Of a stretch of DNA of 63,724 bases, positions 24,909-31,431 are shown piece by piece. Within the stretch, counting starts at the first letter, position 1, and the number at the start of each line of letters is the position of its first letter. The translations under genes were made by a program, and so were the position numbers. The stretch is from an uncultured Oscillospiraceae bacterium (GTDB lineage Bacteria > Bacillota > Clostridia > Oscillospirales > Oscillospiraceae), in contig CAJTSQ010000013.1 in the NCBI GenBank assembly GCA_910578735.1, forward strand, positions 1 to 63,724, given 5' to 3'. Below the pieces are notes generated by a model, which was not told where the DNA came from, did not search any database, and saw nothing but the letters and a program-made list of their open reading frames with translations.

Positions 24909-25466
24909 CTATTTGCAGAAAAGAGCGGTGGAATCCTCCGGGTAAGTATACAGAGTCTCTACCGGAAATCCAATGCAGTCAAGCAGTCCCTGGAAAAACG
25001 CCTCCCGCTGTTTTCGCCCGTCGTCAGTGCCGGTATACACGATTTTGCCATCTTCTTTATAGTACCAGTAATATTTCACCAGAACGAAGTAATACAGGAT
25101 ATCGTTCCGTTCAGGAAATTCGTAGACCTCTTCGGCCGTACCCTGCTCCAGATGATAGTGCCGGTTCGGCATCAGCTCAAAATACCACATCCGCCCCTGC
25201 TCATTGCTCAAACGTCCCTCTTTTGCGCAGGAAAGCCCTATGCTCCATTCATACCACTTTTCGCTGCCGTACTTGAGAAAATGACTGCGCCCAATGTATT
25301 TTGGCAGGCCCGCTCCCCGCACCTTTGTTTTTTTGATGTATTTGTCCAGGCGTTCCACGATCCCCTCCAGGTCCTGGGGCTTGCAGACGATCCCGTATTC
25401 CGCCGCCTCGGCGTATACCTTTCTCTCATCCTCTCCGGGGCGTATTCGCAGGTTCCAGAACATCAT
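24909..25466 (-). CDS. Hypothetical protein, 185 aa
   Basis: I do not recognise a family. The frame starts with ATG behind GGAGGT and reads MMFWNLRIRPGEDERKVYAE. It is soluble, rich in Tyr, Trp and charged residues, with stretches such as KYGSEKWYEWSIGLSCAKEG and DILYYFVLVKYYWYYKEDGK in the second half. There is no signal peptide or membrane helix. Base composition is clearly richer in A+T than its neighbours, a hint of recent acquisition. It follows the HAD gene on the same strand after 22 bases, so it may be co-transcribed. Confidence 0.7.
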   Translation of the reverse strand: MMFWNLRIRPGEDERKVYAEAAEYGIVCKPQDLEGIVERLDKYIKKTKVRGAGLPKYIGRSHFLKYGSEKWYEWSIGLSCAKEGRLSNEQGRMWYFELMPNRHYHLEQGTAEEVYEFPERNDILYYFVLVKYYWYYKEDGKIVYTGTDDGRKQREAFFQGLLDCIGFPVETLYTYPEDSTALFCK

Positions 25467-25488
25467 GATACCTCCGTGTTTTCTTATT

Positions 25489-26265
25489 TTACAGCAGTCC
25501 GAAGTGCTCCAGGGCGGTGAGGATGCCCTCCTCGTCCACCGGATCGGTAACATAGTCGGCTTCACTCTTGACCAGATCGCCGGCATTGCCCATCGCCACA
25601 CCAATATGGGCGTGGCGGAGCATGGGCAGGTCGTTCTCCCCGTCGCCGAAAGCCATGGTCTCCTCCAGCGGGATGGCGAAGTGGGCCAGCATGGCGTCCA
25701 TGCCCTTGTCCTTGCCTCCGCCGGGGGCGATGACGTCCACAAAGTCGGGGTGCCAGCGCATGACCTCCAGCCCCGGGAAGAAGCTCTCCCCTGCGTCCAG
25801 TTCCTCCTCCCTGGTAAAGAAGGCCGTCATCTGGTAGATATCCTGTCCCAGGACCTGGCGGAGGGGAACGGGGTCGGGCAGGGGGAGGTTCAGCTGCTTG
25901 GGGAAGATGCCGGCCAGAGGGCCGGGGTTGACATAGAGGGTCTCCGTCTCGTTGAGGAAGAGGCAGGGGGCTGCGCTGGCTTCCAACCGCTCCACCTCCC
26001 GGACAACGGTGGCGCGGTCGATGGGGCTGCTGCGCAGAACACGGTTTCCCGCCAGACAGTACTGGCCATTGACCGTAATCAGGCCGTCGAAAGGAAACAC
26101 ATCGGCGGCCAGGCCGATGGAGCCCCGGTGCCGCCCGGTGGCCAGGAACAGCCTGACCCCCCTGTCCTGAAGGCGGTGGAGGGCATCCAGCACGGCGGGA
26201 GCAATCCGGTGGGTCTGAAAGCTGACCAGGGTCCCGTCAATATCGAAAAAGATCGCTTTTATCAT
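25489..26265 (-). CDS. HAD-superfamily phosphatase, Cof type
   Basis: The 258-residue protein carries the HAD motifs of Cof-type sugar or nucleotide phosphatases: nucleophile motif FFDIDGTLVSF at residues 6-16, motif II LFLATGRHRGS, Lys in GGKDKGMDAML, and motif IV AFGDGENDLPML. The cap domain between them is type IIB, as in the Cof group. These enzymes dephosphorylate sugar phosphates, FMN or other small substrates; the exact one cannot be read here. The gene follows a GGAGATATAC leader and is upstream of the 185-aa unknown gene. Confidence 0.9.
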   Translation of the reverse strand: MIKAIFFDIDGTLVSFQTHRIAPAVLDALHRLQDRGVRLFLATGRHRGSIGLAADVFPFDGLITVNGQYCLAGNRVLRSSPIDRATVVREVERLEASAAPCLFLNETETLYVNPGPLAGIFPKQLNLPLPDPVPLRQVLGQDIYQMTAFFTREEELDAGESFFPGLEVMRWHPDFVDVIAPGGGKDKGMDAMLAHFAIPLEETMAFGDGENDLPMLRHAHIGVAMGNAGDLVKSEADYVTDPVDEEGILTALEHFGLL

Positions 26266-26396
26266 CTGTATATCTCCTTATCTGTTATCCCTTCGATTTT
26301 ACCGCAAACGGCCGGCCGTTTCCATATGCGAATTGGACGATTCTGTCATAAAAGCCGGGGGACAATCCATAGGATAGAGAGAAAGGGGGAATCCGT

Positions 26397-26690
26397 ATGG
26401 CATTTGTGGACGACCGGGCCCGTCCTGAGATGAGCCACCACATCATTCTGGAGGAGCGGGAACAGCTTGTGGTCTCCGGCGTGGAGGAGGTGGAGAGCTT
26501 TGACGAGAACACCATCTTCCTCACCACGGCCCAGGGCGGGCTGGAAATTCAGGGGGAGGGGCTGCACATCGAAAAGCTGTCTCTGGACGGGGGCGATCTG
26601 AAGGTGGAGGGCCGGGTGAACGCCCTGCTCTATGAGACGAACCACGGCGGACGGGGCGGCGGCCTGTTTGCCCGGCTGCTGGGCGGATGA
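26397..26690 (+). CDS. yabP: Sporulation protein YabP
   Basis: The 97-residue protein matches the YabP/YqfC family by the sequence HHIILEEREQLVVSGVEEVE, then SFDENTIFLTTAQGGLEIQG and VEGRVNALLY. In Bacillus subtilis yabP is expressed under sigma-E in the mother cell and is needed for normal spore formation. Here it starts the same four-gene order as in Bacillus: yabP, yabQ, divIC, yabR. The next gene overlaps its stop by 4 bases (ATGA), so translation is coupled. The RBS is GGGGG about 8 bases upstream. Confidence 0.92.
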   Translation: MAFVDDRARPEMSHHIILEEREQLVVSGVEEVESFDENTIFLTTAQGGLEIQGEGLHIEKLSLDGGDLKVEGRVNALLYETNHGGRGGGLFARLLGG

Positions 26691-27379
26691 CGGTCGATGT
26701 GGTCCAGCAGGGCCGGGCCCTGTGCCAGGCCCTGCTGCTGGGCGGGGCCATGGGGGTGACCTACGACCTGTTCCGCATCCTGCGCGTGCGGGTAAAGCTC
26801 CCCCTGCTGGGGCCGCTGCTGGACCTGCTGTTCTGGATGGCGGCCACGGCGGCCCTGTTTGTCTGGTCTCAGGGGGCCTGGGGCGGGCAGATACGGGTGT
26901 ATGGGGCGGTGCTCTGCCTGGTGGGCGGAGCCCTCTATTTTTGGGCTGTCAGCCCCTGGCTGCTGCGGCTGGGCTACCTGGGCGCCGACTTGGTGACCGC
27001 TCTATTGGGCATTTTGACTTTTCCAGTGGGGTTGGCGGGGGCAATTTTAAAAAAAATCGGAAAACTTATAAAAAACATCTTCCTTTCCGGGACGAAATGG
27101 TATAGAATAGAACAGCAAACAGAACAGCTGGAGGCGGCGTCCCGCCGTCGGGCTGTTCGGGAGCGGGGGGAGGATGGCTATGCAGTTCAAACGGGCCGGT
27201 TTTTTAACCAAAATTGTCGTGCTGGTGCTGCTGATTTACATGGCCATCACGCTGCTGGATCTGCGGGGAAGAATTCAGGCCGTCCAGGCCGAACGGGACG
27301 CTCTGGCCCGGCAGGTGACCAGCCAGCTGCTGGAAAACCGAAAGCTGGAAGACGCCATCGAAAACAGCGACGACCCTGA
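26687..27379 (+). CDS. yabQ: Sporulation protein YabQ, frame runs on into divIC
   Basis: YabQ is a mother-cell membrane protein required for spore cortex formation. Residues 1-150 look authentic: MTVDVVQQGRALCQALLLGG with VTYDLFRILRVRV, then hydrophobic segments (LLDLLFWMAATAALFVWSQG; LRLGYLGADLVTALLGILTF) and a lysine-rich stretch. After about residue 163 the protein turns into low-complexity Gly/Arg/Ala sequence that is simply divIC read in another frame. The reading frame lacks a stop for about 200 bases of overlap, so the native stop has been lost or a small frameshift exists near 27150. The true protein may be about 160 residues. Confidence 0.85.
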   Translation: MTVDVVQQGRALCQALLLGGAMGVTYDLFRILRVRVKLPLLGPLLDLLFWMAATAALFVWSQGAWGGQIRVYGAVLCLVGGALYFWAVSPWLLRLGYLGADLVTALLGILTFPVGLAGAILKKIGKLIKNIFLSGTKWYRIEQQTEQLEAASRRRAVRERGEDGYAVQTGRFFNQNCRAGAADLHGHHAAGSAGKNSGRPGRTGRSGPAGDQPAAGKPKAGRRHRKQRRP

Positions 27380-27455
27380 GATGCTGGAGCAGGTGGCCCG
27401 GGATCGGGGCTATGTGGAGGAGAACGAAACACTGTTCATCGACATAGCGAATTGA
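27180..27455 (+). CDS. divIC: Septum formation protein DivIC / FtsB-like
   Basis: The 91-residue protein has a short cytoplasmic start, one membrane helix (IVVLVLLIYMAITLLDL), a coiled coil (RIQAVQAERDALARQVTSQL) and the family ending DDPEMLEQVARDRGYVEENE. DivIC joins FtsL and DivIB in the division complex that activates septal peptidoglycan synthesis. I use the second ATG because GGGGGAGG directly touches the first one and is 6 bases from the second. Position after yabQ is the Bacillus order. Most of it overlaps the unusual yabQ frame. Confidence 0.9.
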   Translation: MQFKRAGFLTKIVVLVLLIYMAITLLDLRGRIQAVQAERDALARQVTSQLLENRKLEDAIENSDDPEMLEQVARDRGYVEENETLFIDIAN

Positions 27456-27516
27456 CGCGGCATAACCCCCGGCGTTTGTTGTGTGTCAAATTTACAAGGG
27501 AGGACAATGCGGGTCA

Positions 27517-27987
27517 ATGGAGTTAGGTGTAGGAGCCATTGTAGATGGCAAGGTGACGGGAATCACAAAGTTTGGGGCATTTGTAGCCCTGCCGGACGGA
27601 AGGTCTGGGCTGGTCCATATCTCAGAGATCGCCTATTCCTATGTGAATGAGGTGTCAGACCACCTCCACGAGGGACAGGAGGTCAAGGTCAAGATCATCG
27701 GCATCGACCAGGCCAAGCGGATCAACCTGTCCATCAAGCAGGTAGAGCCCCCGCCCCAGCGCGCGCCCAGACAAGGCGGCGGCCCCCGCCAAGGGGGCGG
27801 CGGCGGACGGCCCCGTCAAGGAGGCGGCTCCCGGCCTATGGGCTTCGTCCACCAGGCTCCCAAAGAGCCCACCGACTTTGAGGACCGGCTCAAACAGTTC
27901 ATGCAGTCCTCCGACAGCAAGCTGTCAGAGCTGCGCTACATTGAAAAGAAGGGCGGAAACCGCCGGGGCGGCGGCGGACGCCGGTGA
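27517..27987 (+). CDS. yabR: S1-domain RNA-binding protein, YabR-like
   Basis: The N-terminal 75 residues are one S1 domain: MELGVGAIVDGKVTGITKFG, VHISEIAYSYVNEVSD and AKRINLSIKQ. A Gly/Arg/Gln-rich linker follows (about 80-115, with repeats such as RQGGGPRQGGGG), then FEDRLKQFMQSSDSKLSELR and a Gly/Arg tail, as in general stress protein 13 / YabR proteins. It probably binds RNA or ribosomes. The ATG chosen starts the conserved S1 sequence, about 13 bases after GGGAGG; an in-frame GTG 36 bases upstream is possible. It is the last gene of the yabP-yabQ-divIC-yabR string. Confidence 0.9.
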   Translation: MELGVGAIVDGKVTGITKFGAFVALPDGRSGLVHISEIAYSYVNEVSDHLHEGQEVKVKIIGIDQAKRINLSIKQVEPPPQRAPRQGGGPRQGGGGGRPRQGGGSRPMGFVHQAPKEPTDFEDRLKQFMQSSDSKLSELRYIEKKGGNRRGGGGRR

Positions 27988-28048
27988 TTTTGCGCAAATT
28001 TTAAGCGGGTCGTCTTTGGCGGCCCGCTTATTCACGCCGGCAAAGGAT

Positions 28049-28075
28049 AAAAAAGACGCCCCTCTGTGGGGCGCC
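28049..28075 (-). terminator. Minus-strand intrinsic terminator
   Basis: Read on the minus strand: GCGCCCC-ACAGA-GGGGCGT followed by CTTTTTT. No minus-strand protein gene precedes it nearby, which points to a short RNA. Confidence 0.7.
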
Positions 28076-28117
28076 CATGTGCGGGGAGAGACTCGCACAA
28101 AGCATATTGGTCGAGCT
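28049..28117 (-). ncRNA. Candidate small RNA, about 70 nt
   Basis: A possible promoter on the minus strand (TTGACT at 28147-28152, 17 bases, TAGACT at 28124-28129) would start a transcript near 28117. That transcript passes a hairpin (GTGCG...CGCAC) and ends at the strong terminator. It contains no convincing ORF and is not a tRNA. I do not recognise the family. Confidence 0.4.
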
Positions 28118-28154
28118 GGGACAAGTCTACCATAAATTACCAGTCAAGTCAATA

Positions 28155-28376
28155 GGAACCTTTGTCGAACTCTGGAGGCGCTTTTAAATGGGCGCCTGGA
28201 AAAGACGGCAGATTGCCGCCGCCGCATGGCCTGTCCTGTGCCTCGTCTCTGCAGGGGGAGCCTGGTCCGGCCCGGGCGGAACCCGGAACCGCGAATCGCC
28301 GATTCCGGACTTGCGCTGATTGCCCCCCAGCTCCGGGAGCTGCCCCAACTTTGGGGATAATTAACAGAAAGGAACA
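28155..28376 (+). other. Structured non-coding region upstream of the amidohydrolase
   Basis: The 395 bases between yabR and the amidohydrolase hold no credible protein gene. The part next to the amidohydrolase contains several successive stems: AGGCGC/GCGCCT, CCGGAA/TTCCGG, CAGCTC-CGG-GAGCTG and CCCCAA-CT-TTGGGG. It could be a long structured leader. I could not match it to a riboswitch class. Confidence 0.35.
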
Positions 28377-28382
28377 ACTTAT

Positions 28383-29537
28383 ATGCTTATTATGAACGGC
28401 GCCGTTCACACCATGGACGGTCCGGTTATCGAAAGCGGCTACGTGGCCGTATCCGGAAGCAAGATCACAAAGGTGGGGCCTATGGAAGAATGCCCCAAAA
28501 GCTGGGAGGGGGAGGTCATCGACGCCCAGGGCGGACATATCTGCCCCGGCTTTATCGACGCCCACTGCCACCTGGGCATGTTTGGGGACGCCCTGGGCTT
28601 TGAATCGGACGACGGCAATGAGGAGACCGACCCCTGCACCCCCCACCTCCGGGCCATCGACGCTGTGAACCCCCTGGACCGGTGCTTTGCCGAGGCCAGG
28701 GCTGCGGGGGTGACCACGGTGCTCACCGGGCCCGGCTCCGCCAACCCCATCTCCGGCCAGTTCGCCGCCCTCAAAACGACTGGCCGCTGGGTGGATGCCA
28801 TGATCCTGCGGGCCCCCGCCGCTATGAAGCTGGCCCTGGGGGAGAATCCCAAGCAGGTGTACCACCACCGGGACGAGACCCCCGTCACCCGCATGGCCAC
28901 CGCCGCCATCATCCGGGAGAACCTGCGTAAAGCGGTGGAGTACGGCGAGAAGATGGACCGGGCCGCCCAGGACGAGGATACCGACCCGCCCGACTACGAC
29001 GCCAAGCTGGAGGCCCTCCTGCCTGTGGTTCGGGGAGAGCTGCCCGTCCACATCCACGCCCACCGGGCGGATGACATCGCCACCGGAGTGCGCATCGCCC
29101 GCGAGTTTCACCTCAAGTGCGTCATTGTCCACGGCACCGAGGGCCACCTGATCCCGGAGCTGCTGGTTCAGGCCGGGGTCCCCGTCATCACCGGCCCCGC
29201 CCTGGGGGACCGGTCCAAGCCGGAGCTGGTCAACATGACCCTGGAAGCCCCCGCGATTCTCCAGCAGGCGGGGGTCCCTGTGGCCATCTGCACCGACCAC
29301 CCGGAGGTCCCCATCCAATACCTGCCCCTGTGCGCCGCTCTGGCGGTGAAAGGGGGGATGGACCCGGAGGCGGCCCTGGCCGCCATCACCATCCGCGCCG
29401 CCCAAATCGCCGGACTGGATGCATCCCTGGGCTCCCTGACCCCGGGAAAAGAGGCCGACCTGGTGGTCACCCGGCTCCATCCACTGGAGCTGATGGGGCA
29501 GGTCAGGGCGGTTCTGGTCGGCGGAAGAAGAATTTAG
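28383..29537 (+). CDS. Amidohydrolase, imidazolonepropionase-like
   Basis: The 384-residue protein has the amidohydrolase-superfamily layout: a small beta domain (MLIMNGAVHTMDGPVIESGY), then the metal motif PGFIDAHCHLGM at residues 56-67, further ligands in VHIHAHRAD and IVHGTEGH, the catalytic Asp in AICTDHPEVP, and the closing segment LTPGKEADLVV. Such enzymes hydrolyse cyclic amides, imidazolones or dipeptides; the substrate is open. There is no signal peptide, so it is cytoplasmic. The RBS is AAAGGA. It stands alone between a structured leader and hpf. Confidence 0.87.
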   Translation: MLIMNGAVHTMDGPVIESGYVAVSGSKITKVGPMEECPKSWEGEVIDAQGGHICPGFIDAHCHLGMFGDALGFESDDGNEETDPCTPHLRAIDAVNPLDRCFAEARAAGVTTVLTGPGSANPISGQFAALKTTGRWVDAMILRAPAAMKLALGENPKQVYHHRDETPVTRMATAAIIRENLRKAVEYGEKMDRAAQDEDTDPPDYDAKLEALLPVVRGELPVHIHAHRADDIATGVRIAREFHLKCVIVHGTEGHLIPELLVQAGVPVITGPALGDRSKPELVNMTLEAPAILQQAGVPVAICTDHPEVPIQYLPLCAALAVKGGMDPEAALAAITIRAAQIAGLDASLGSLTPGKEADLVVTRLHPLELMGQVRAVLVGGRRI

Positions 29538-29579
29538 AAAAATTTAACAAAACCCTCTGGCTTTTTTTCAGCTCTGTGG

Positions 29580-29585
29580 TATAAT
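29580..29585 (+). promoter_or_regulatory. Extended -10 promoter element of hpf
   Basis: TGG-TATAAT; the -35 region is poor (CTGGCT at 17 bases). Confidence 0.5.
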
Positions 29586-29648
29586 AAGTTCAAGGGAAGG
29601 GCTCCCTCTCCCCTTTATACCAGCCCTCTGGGCGAAAGGAGCGATTTT

Positions 29649-30197
29649 ATGAAACTGATCTTGACGGACAAGAAGGTAAACCTGCCGGACTCCATTCACA
29701 AATACGCGGAAAAAAAGGTGGGCAAGCTGGACCGTTTCTTTAAGGAGGATGCCACTGCCACCATCACATTCAGCGTAGAGAAGGAGCGGAACAACAAAGT
29801 GGAGATCACAGTCCGCTCCAGCGGCACCATCTTCCGGGTGTCAGAGAGCACCTCCGACATGCGCGCCTCCATCGACGCCGCCGTCACCACCCTGGAGCGC
29901 CAGATCCGCAAAAACAAGACCCGGCTGGAGAAGCGGCTGCGTCAGGGCGCCTTCGAGCGGGCCTTGGACGCCGAGGTGTCTTCCTTTGCCCCCGATGAGC
30001 CGGAGGAGGGCGAGTACCGCATTGTCCGCAGCAAGACTTTCCCCCTCAAGCCTATGACCCGTGACGAGGCAATCCTGCAAATGAATCTGCTGGAGCACAA
30101 CTTCTTTGCCTTCCGGGACGAGGAGGCCGACGGGGCTTTCGCCGTGGTCTACCGCCGCAACGACGGGGACTACGGGCTGATCGAGGACGAACAGTAA
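29649..30197 (+). CDS. hpf: Ribosome hibernation promoting factor, long form
   Basis: The 182-residue protein is the long HPF of Firmicutes. Residues 1-105 form the S30AE / YfiA domain that occupies the mRNA and tRNA sites of the 30S subunit (MKLILTDKKVNLPDSIHKYA, then VEKLRxx-like KVGKLDRFF). A linker follows, and residues 125-182 form the C-terminal dimerisation domain (IVRSKTFPLKPMTRDEAILQ, HNFFAFRDEEADGAFAVVYR), which joins two ribosomes into 100S particles. The RBS is AAAGGAG. It is single, behind its own extended -10 promoter. Confidence 0.96.
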   Translation: MKLILTDKKVNLPDSIHKYAEKKVGKLDRFFKEDATATITFSVEKERNNKVEITVRSSGTIFRVSESTSDMRASIDAAVTTLERQIRKNKTRLEKRLRQGAFERALDAEVSSFAPDEPEEGEYRIVRSKTFPLKPMTRDEAILQMNLLEHNFFAFRDEEADGAFAVVYRRNDGDYGLIEDEQ

Positions 30198-30207
30198 CAC
30201 AAAAAAA

Positions 30208-30230
30208 GGGCCGGGCGGTCAGCCCGGCCC
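30208..30230 (-). terminator. Hairpin between hpf and birA
   Basis: GGGCCGGGC-GGTCA-GCCCGGCCC. A run of seven A precedes it, which is a T-run on the minus strand; on the plus strand the tail is only TTACC. It may limit read-through from hpf into birA. Confidence 0.4.
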
Positions 30231-30252
30231 TTACCAAAAGGAGGCAGAGGCC

Positions 30253-31245
30253 ATGAGCCGCGAAAAGGTGCTGTCCCTGCTGCGGGAGAAGCCAGGGGAA
30301 TATCTGTCCGGGGAGGCGATGAGCCGGACCTTGGGCATCAGCCGGGCCGGGGTGTGGAAGGCCATTGAGGGCCTGCGCCAGGAGGGATATGTCATCGCCT
30401 CCGCTCCCAACCGGGGCTACCGCCTGAAGGATGCCCCCGACAAGCTGCGGGCGGGGGAGCTGGCCGGTCCGCTGGCCGGCGCGCTGGTGGGGTCCACCCT
30501 GCTGTGTTTGGACGTGATCGACTCCACCAACACCGAGTGCAAGCGCCGGGCCATGGCCGGCGCGCCGGAGGGGCTGGTGGTAACGGCGGAGGAGCAGACC
30601 GGCGGCCGGGGCCGGCGGGGCCGGTCCTTCCAATCTCCCAAGGGGAAAGGGCTGTATCTGTCCGCCCTGTTCCGCCCCAGCCTGGAGCCGGCCCGGACGG
30701 CGGACTTCACCGCCTGGGTGGCGGTGGCGGTGTGCGACGGCATTGAGGCCTGCTGTGGGGTCCGCCCCCAGATCAAGTGGACCAACGACATCATCCTCAA
30801 CGGCCGAAAGCTGGTGGGCATCCTCACCGAGCTGGGGCTGGAGAGCGAGAGCAACACCCTGGACTACCTGGTCACCGGAATCGGGATCAACGTAAACGAG
30901 GAGGCGGGGGATTTTTCCCCGGAAATTCAGGAGGTCGCCACCTCCCTGCTCCAGGAGCTGGGCCACCCCGTACGCAGGGCGGAGCTGTGCGCCCAGGTCG
31001 CCCTGGCCCTGGACCGGATGTATGCCGCCTACCCCCAGGCCAAGGCGGAGTATTTGGAAAAATACCGGGCCGGCTGCCTCACCCCGGGCCGCCAGGTCCA
31101 GCTCATCACCCCCAACAGCCGCCGCCAGGCCTTCGCGCTGGAGGTGGACGACAACTTTAACCTGGTGGTGGAGCTGCACAACGGCAAACGGGAGACCATC
31201 TCCGCCGGGGAGGTCTCGGTCCGGGGAATGTATGGATATGTATGA
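30253..31245 (+). CDS. birA: Bifunctional biotin protein ligase / biotin operon repressor
   Basis: BirA activates biotin as biotinyl-AMP and attaches it to carboxylase and decarboxylase carrier proteins; with its N-terminal helix-turn-helix it also represses biotin genes. The 330 residues show the winged helix (LLREKPGEYLSGEAMSRTLG, ISRAGVWKAIEGLRQEGYVI), the ATP/biotin motif GGRGRRGRSF, IKWTNDIILNGRKLVGILTE and the C-terminal SH3-like domain. The glutaconyl-CoA decarboxylase of this organism needs a biotin carrier, so BirA supports the pathway at the left edge. Start ATG after GGAGG. Confidence 0.96.
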   Translation: MSREKVLSLLREKPGEYLSGEAMSRTLGISRAGVWKAIEGLRQEGYVIASAPNRGYRLKDAPDKLRAGELAGPLAGALVGSTLLCLDVIDSTNTECKRRAMAGAPEGLVVTAEEQTGGRGRRGRSFQSPKGKGLYLSALFRPSLEPARTADFTAWVAVAVCDGIEACCGVRPQIKWTNDIILNGRKLVGILTELGLESESNTLDYLVTGIGINVNEEAGDFSPEIQEVATSLLQELGHPVRRAELCAQVALALDRMYAAYPQAKAEYLEKYRAGCLTPGRQVQLITPNSRRQAFALEVDDNFNLVVELHNGKRETISAGEVSVRGMYGYV

Positions 31246-31275
31246 GTGCGGGAGAGCTCCCCGCACCTTTTTTCG

Positions 31276-31345
31276 GGCGGGGACGGAATCCCCCCGCCAC
31301 CAGGCTCCGCCTGGCGGCCCTCCCCCCTTTGACAAGGGGGGCTTT
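31276..31345. repeat. Palindromic intergenic repeat, one-and-a-half arms
   Basis: GGCGGGGACGGAATCCCCCC, then the inner hairpin CCGCCACCAGGCTCCGCCTGG and the outer hairpin CCCCCCTTTGACAAGGGGGG followed by CTTTGC. Same family as the elements at 7734 and 47809, and it lies directly before the promoter of the large secreted protein. Confidence 0.75.
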
Positions 31346-31362
31346 GCAGCGGCCGGAAGATG

Positions 31363-31391
31363 TTGACACCGGGAAACAAATCCGATATAAT
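31363..31391 (+). promoter_or_regulatory. Promoter of the large secreted repeat protein
   Basis: TTGACA, 17 bases, TATAAT: perfect consensus, right after the palindromic repeat. Confidence 0.9.
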
Positions 31392-31431
31392 TTAGTAAAC
31401 TGTGAAGAAATGAAATCGGGAGGAGATCGCA

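Noticed and set aside
27174..27179. First ATG of divIC as the start codon
   Set aside because: The Shine-Dalgarno sequence GGGGGAGG ends directly at that ATG; the second ATG has normal spacing.
28080..28130. tRNA-like stretch (GTGCGAGTCTCTCCCCGCAC on the minus strand)
   Set aside because: No matching acceptor, D or anticodon arms. Better explained as a hairpin of a short RNA.
28187..28318. 43-codon frame with a signal-peptide-like start (MGAWKRRQIAAAAWPVLC) before the amidohydrolase
   Set aside because: No ribosome binding site, and it coincides with stem-forming sequence; the rest of the peptide is Pro/Gly/Arg low complexity.
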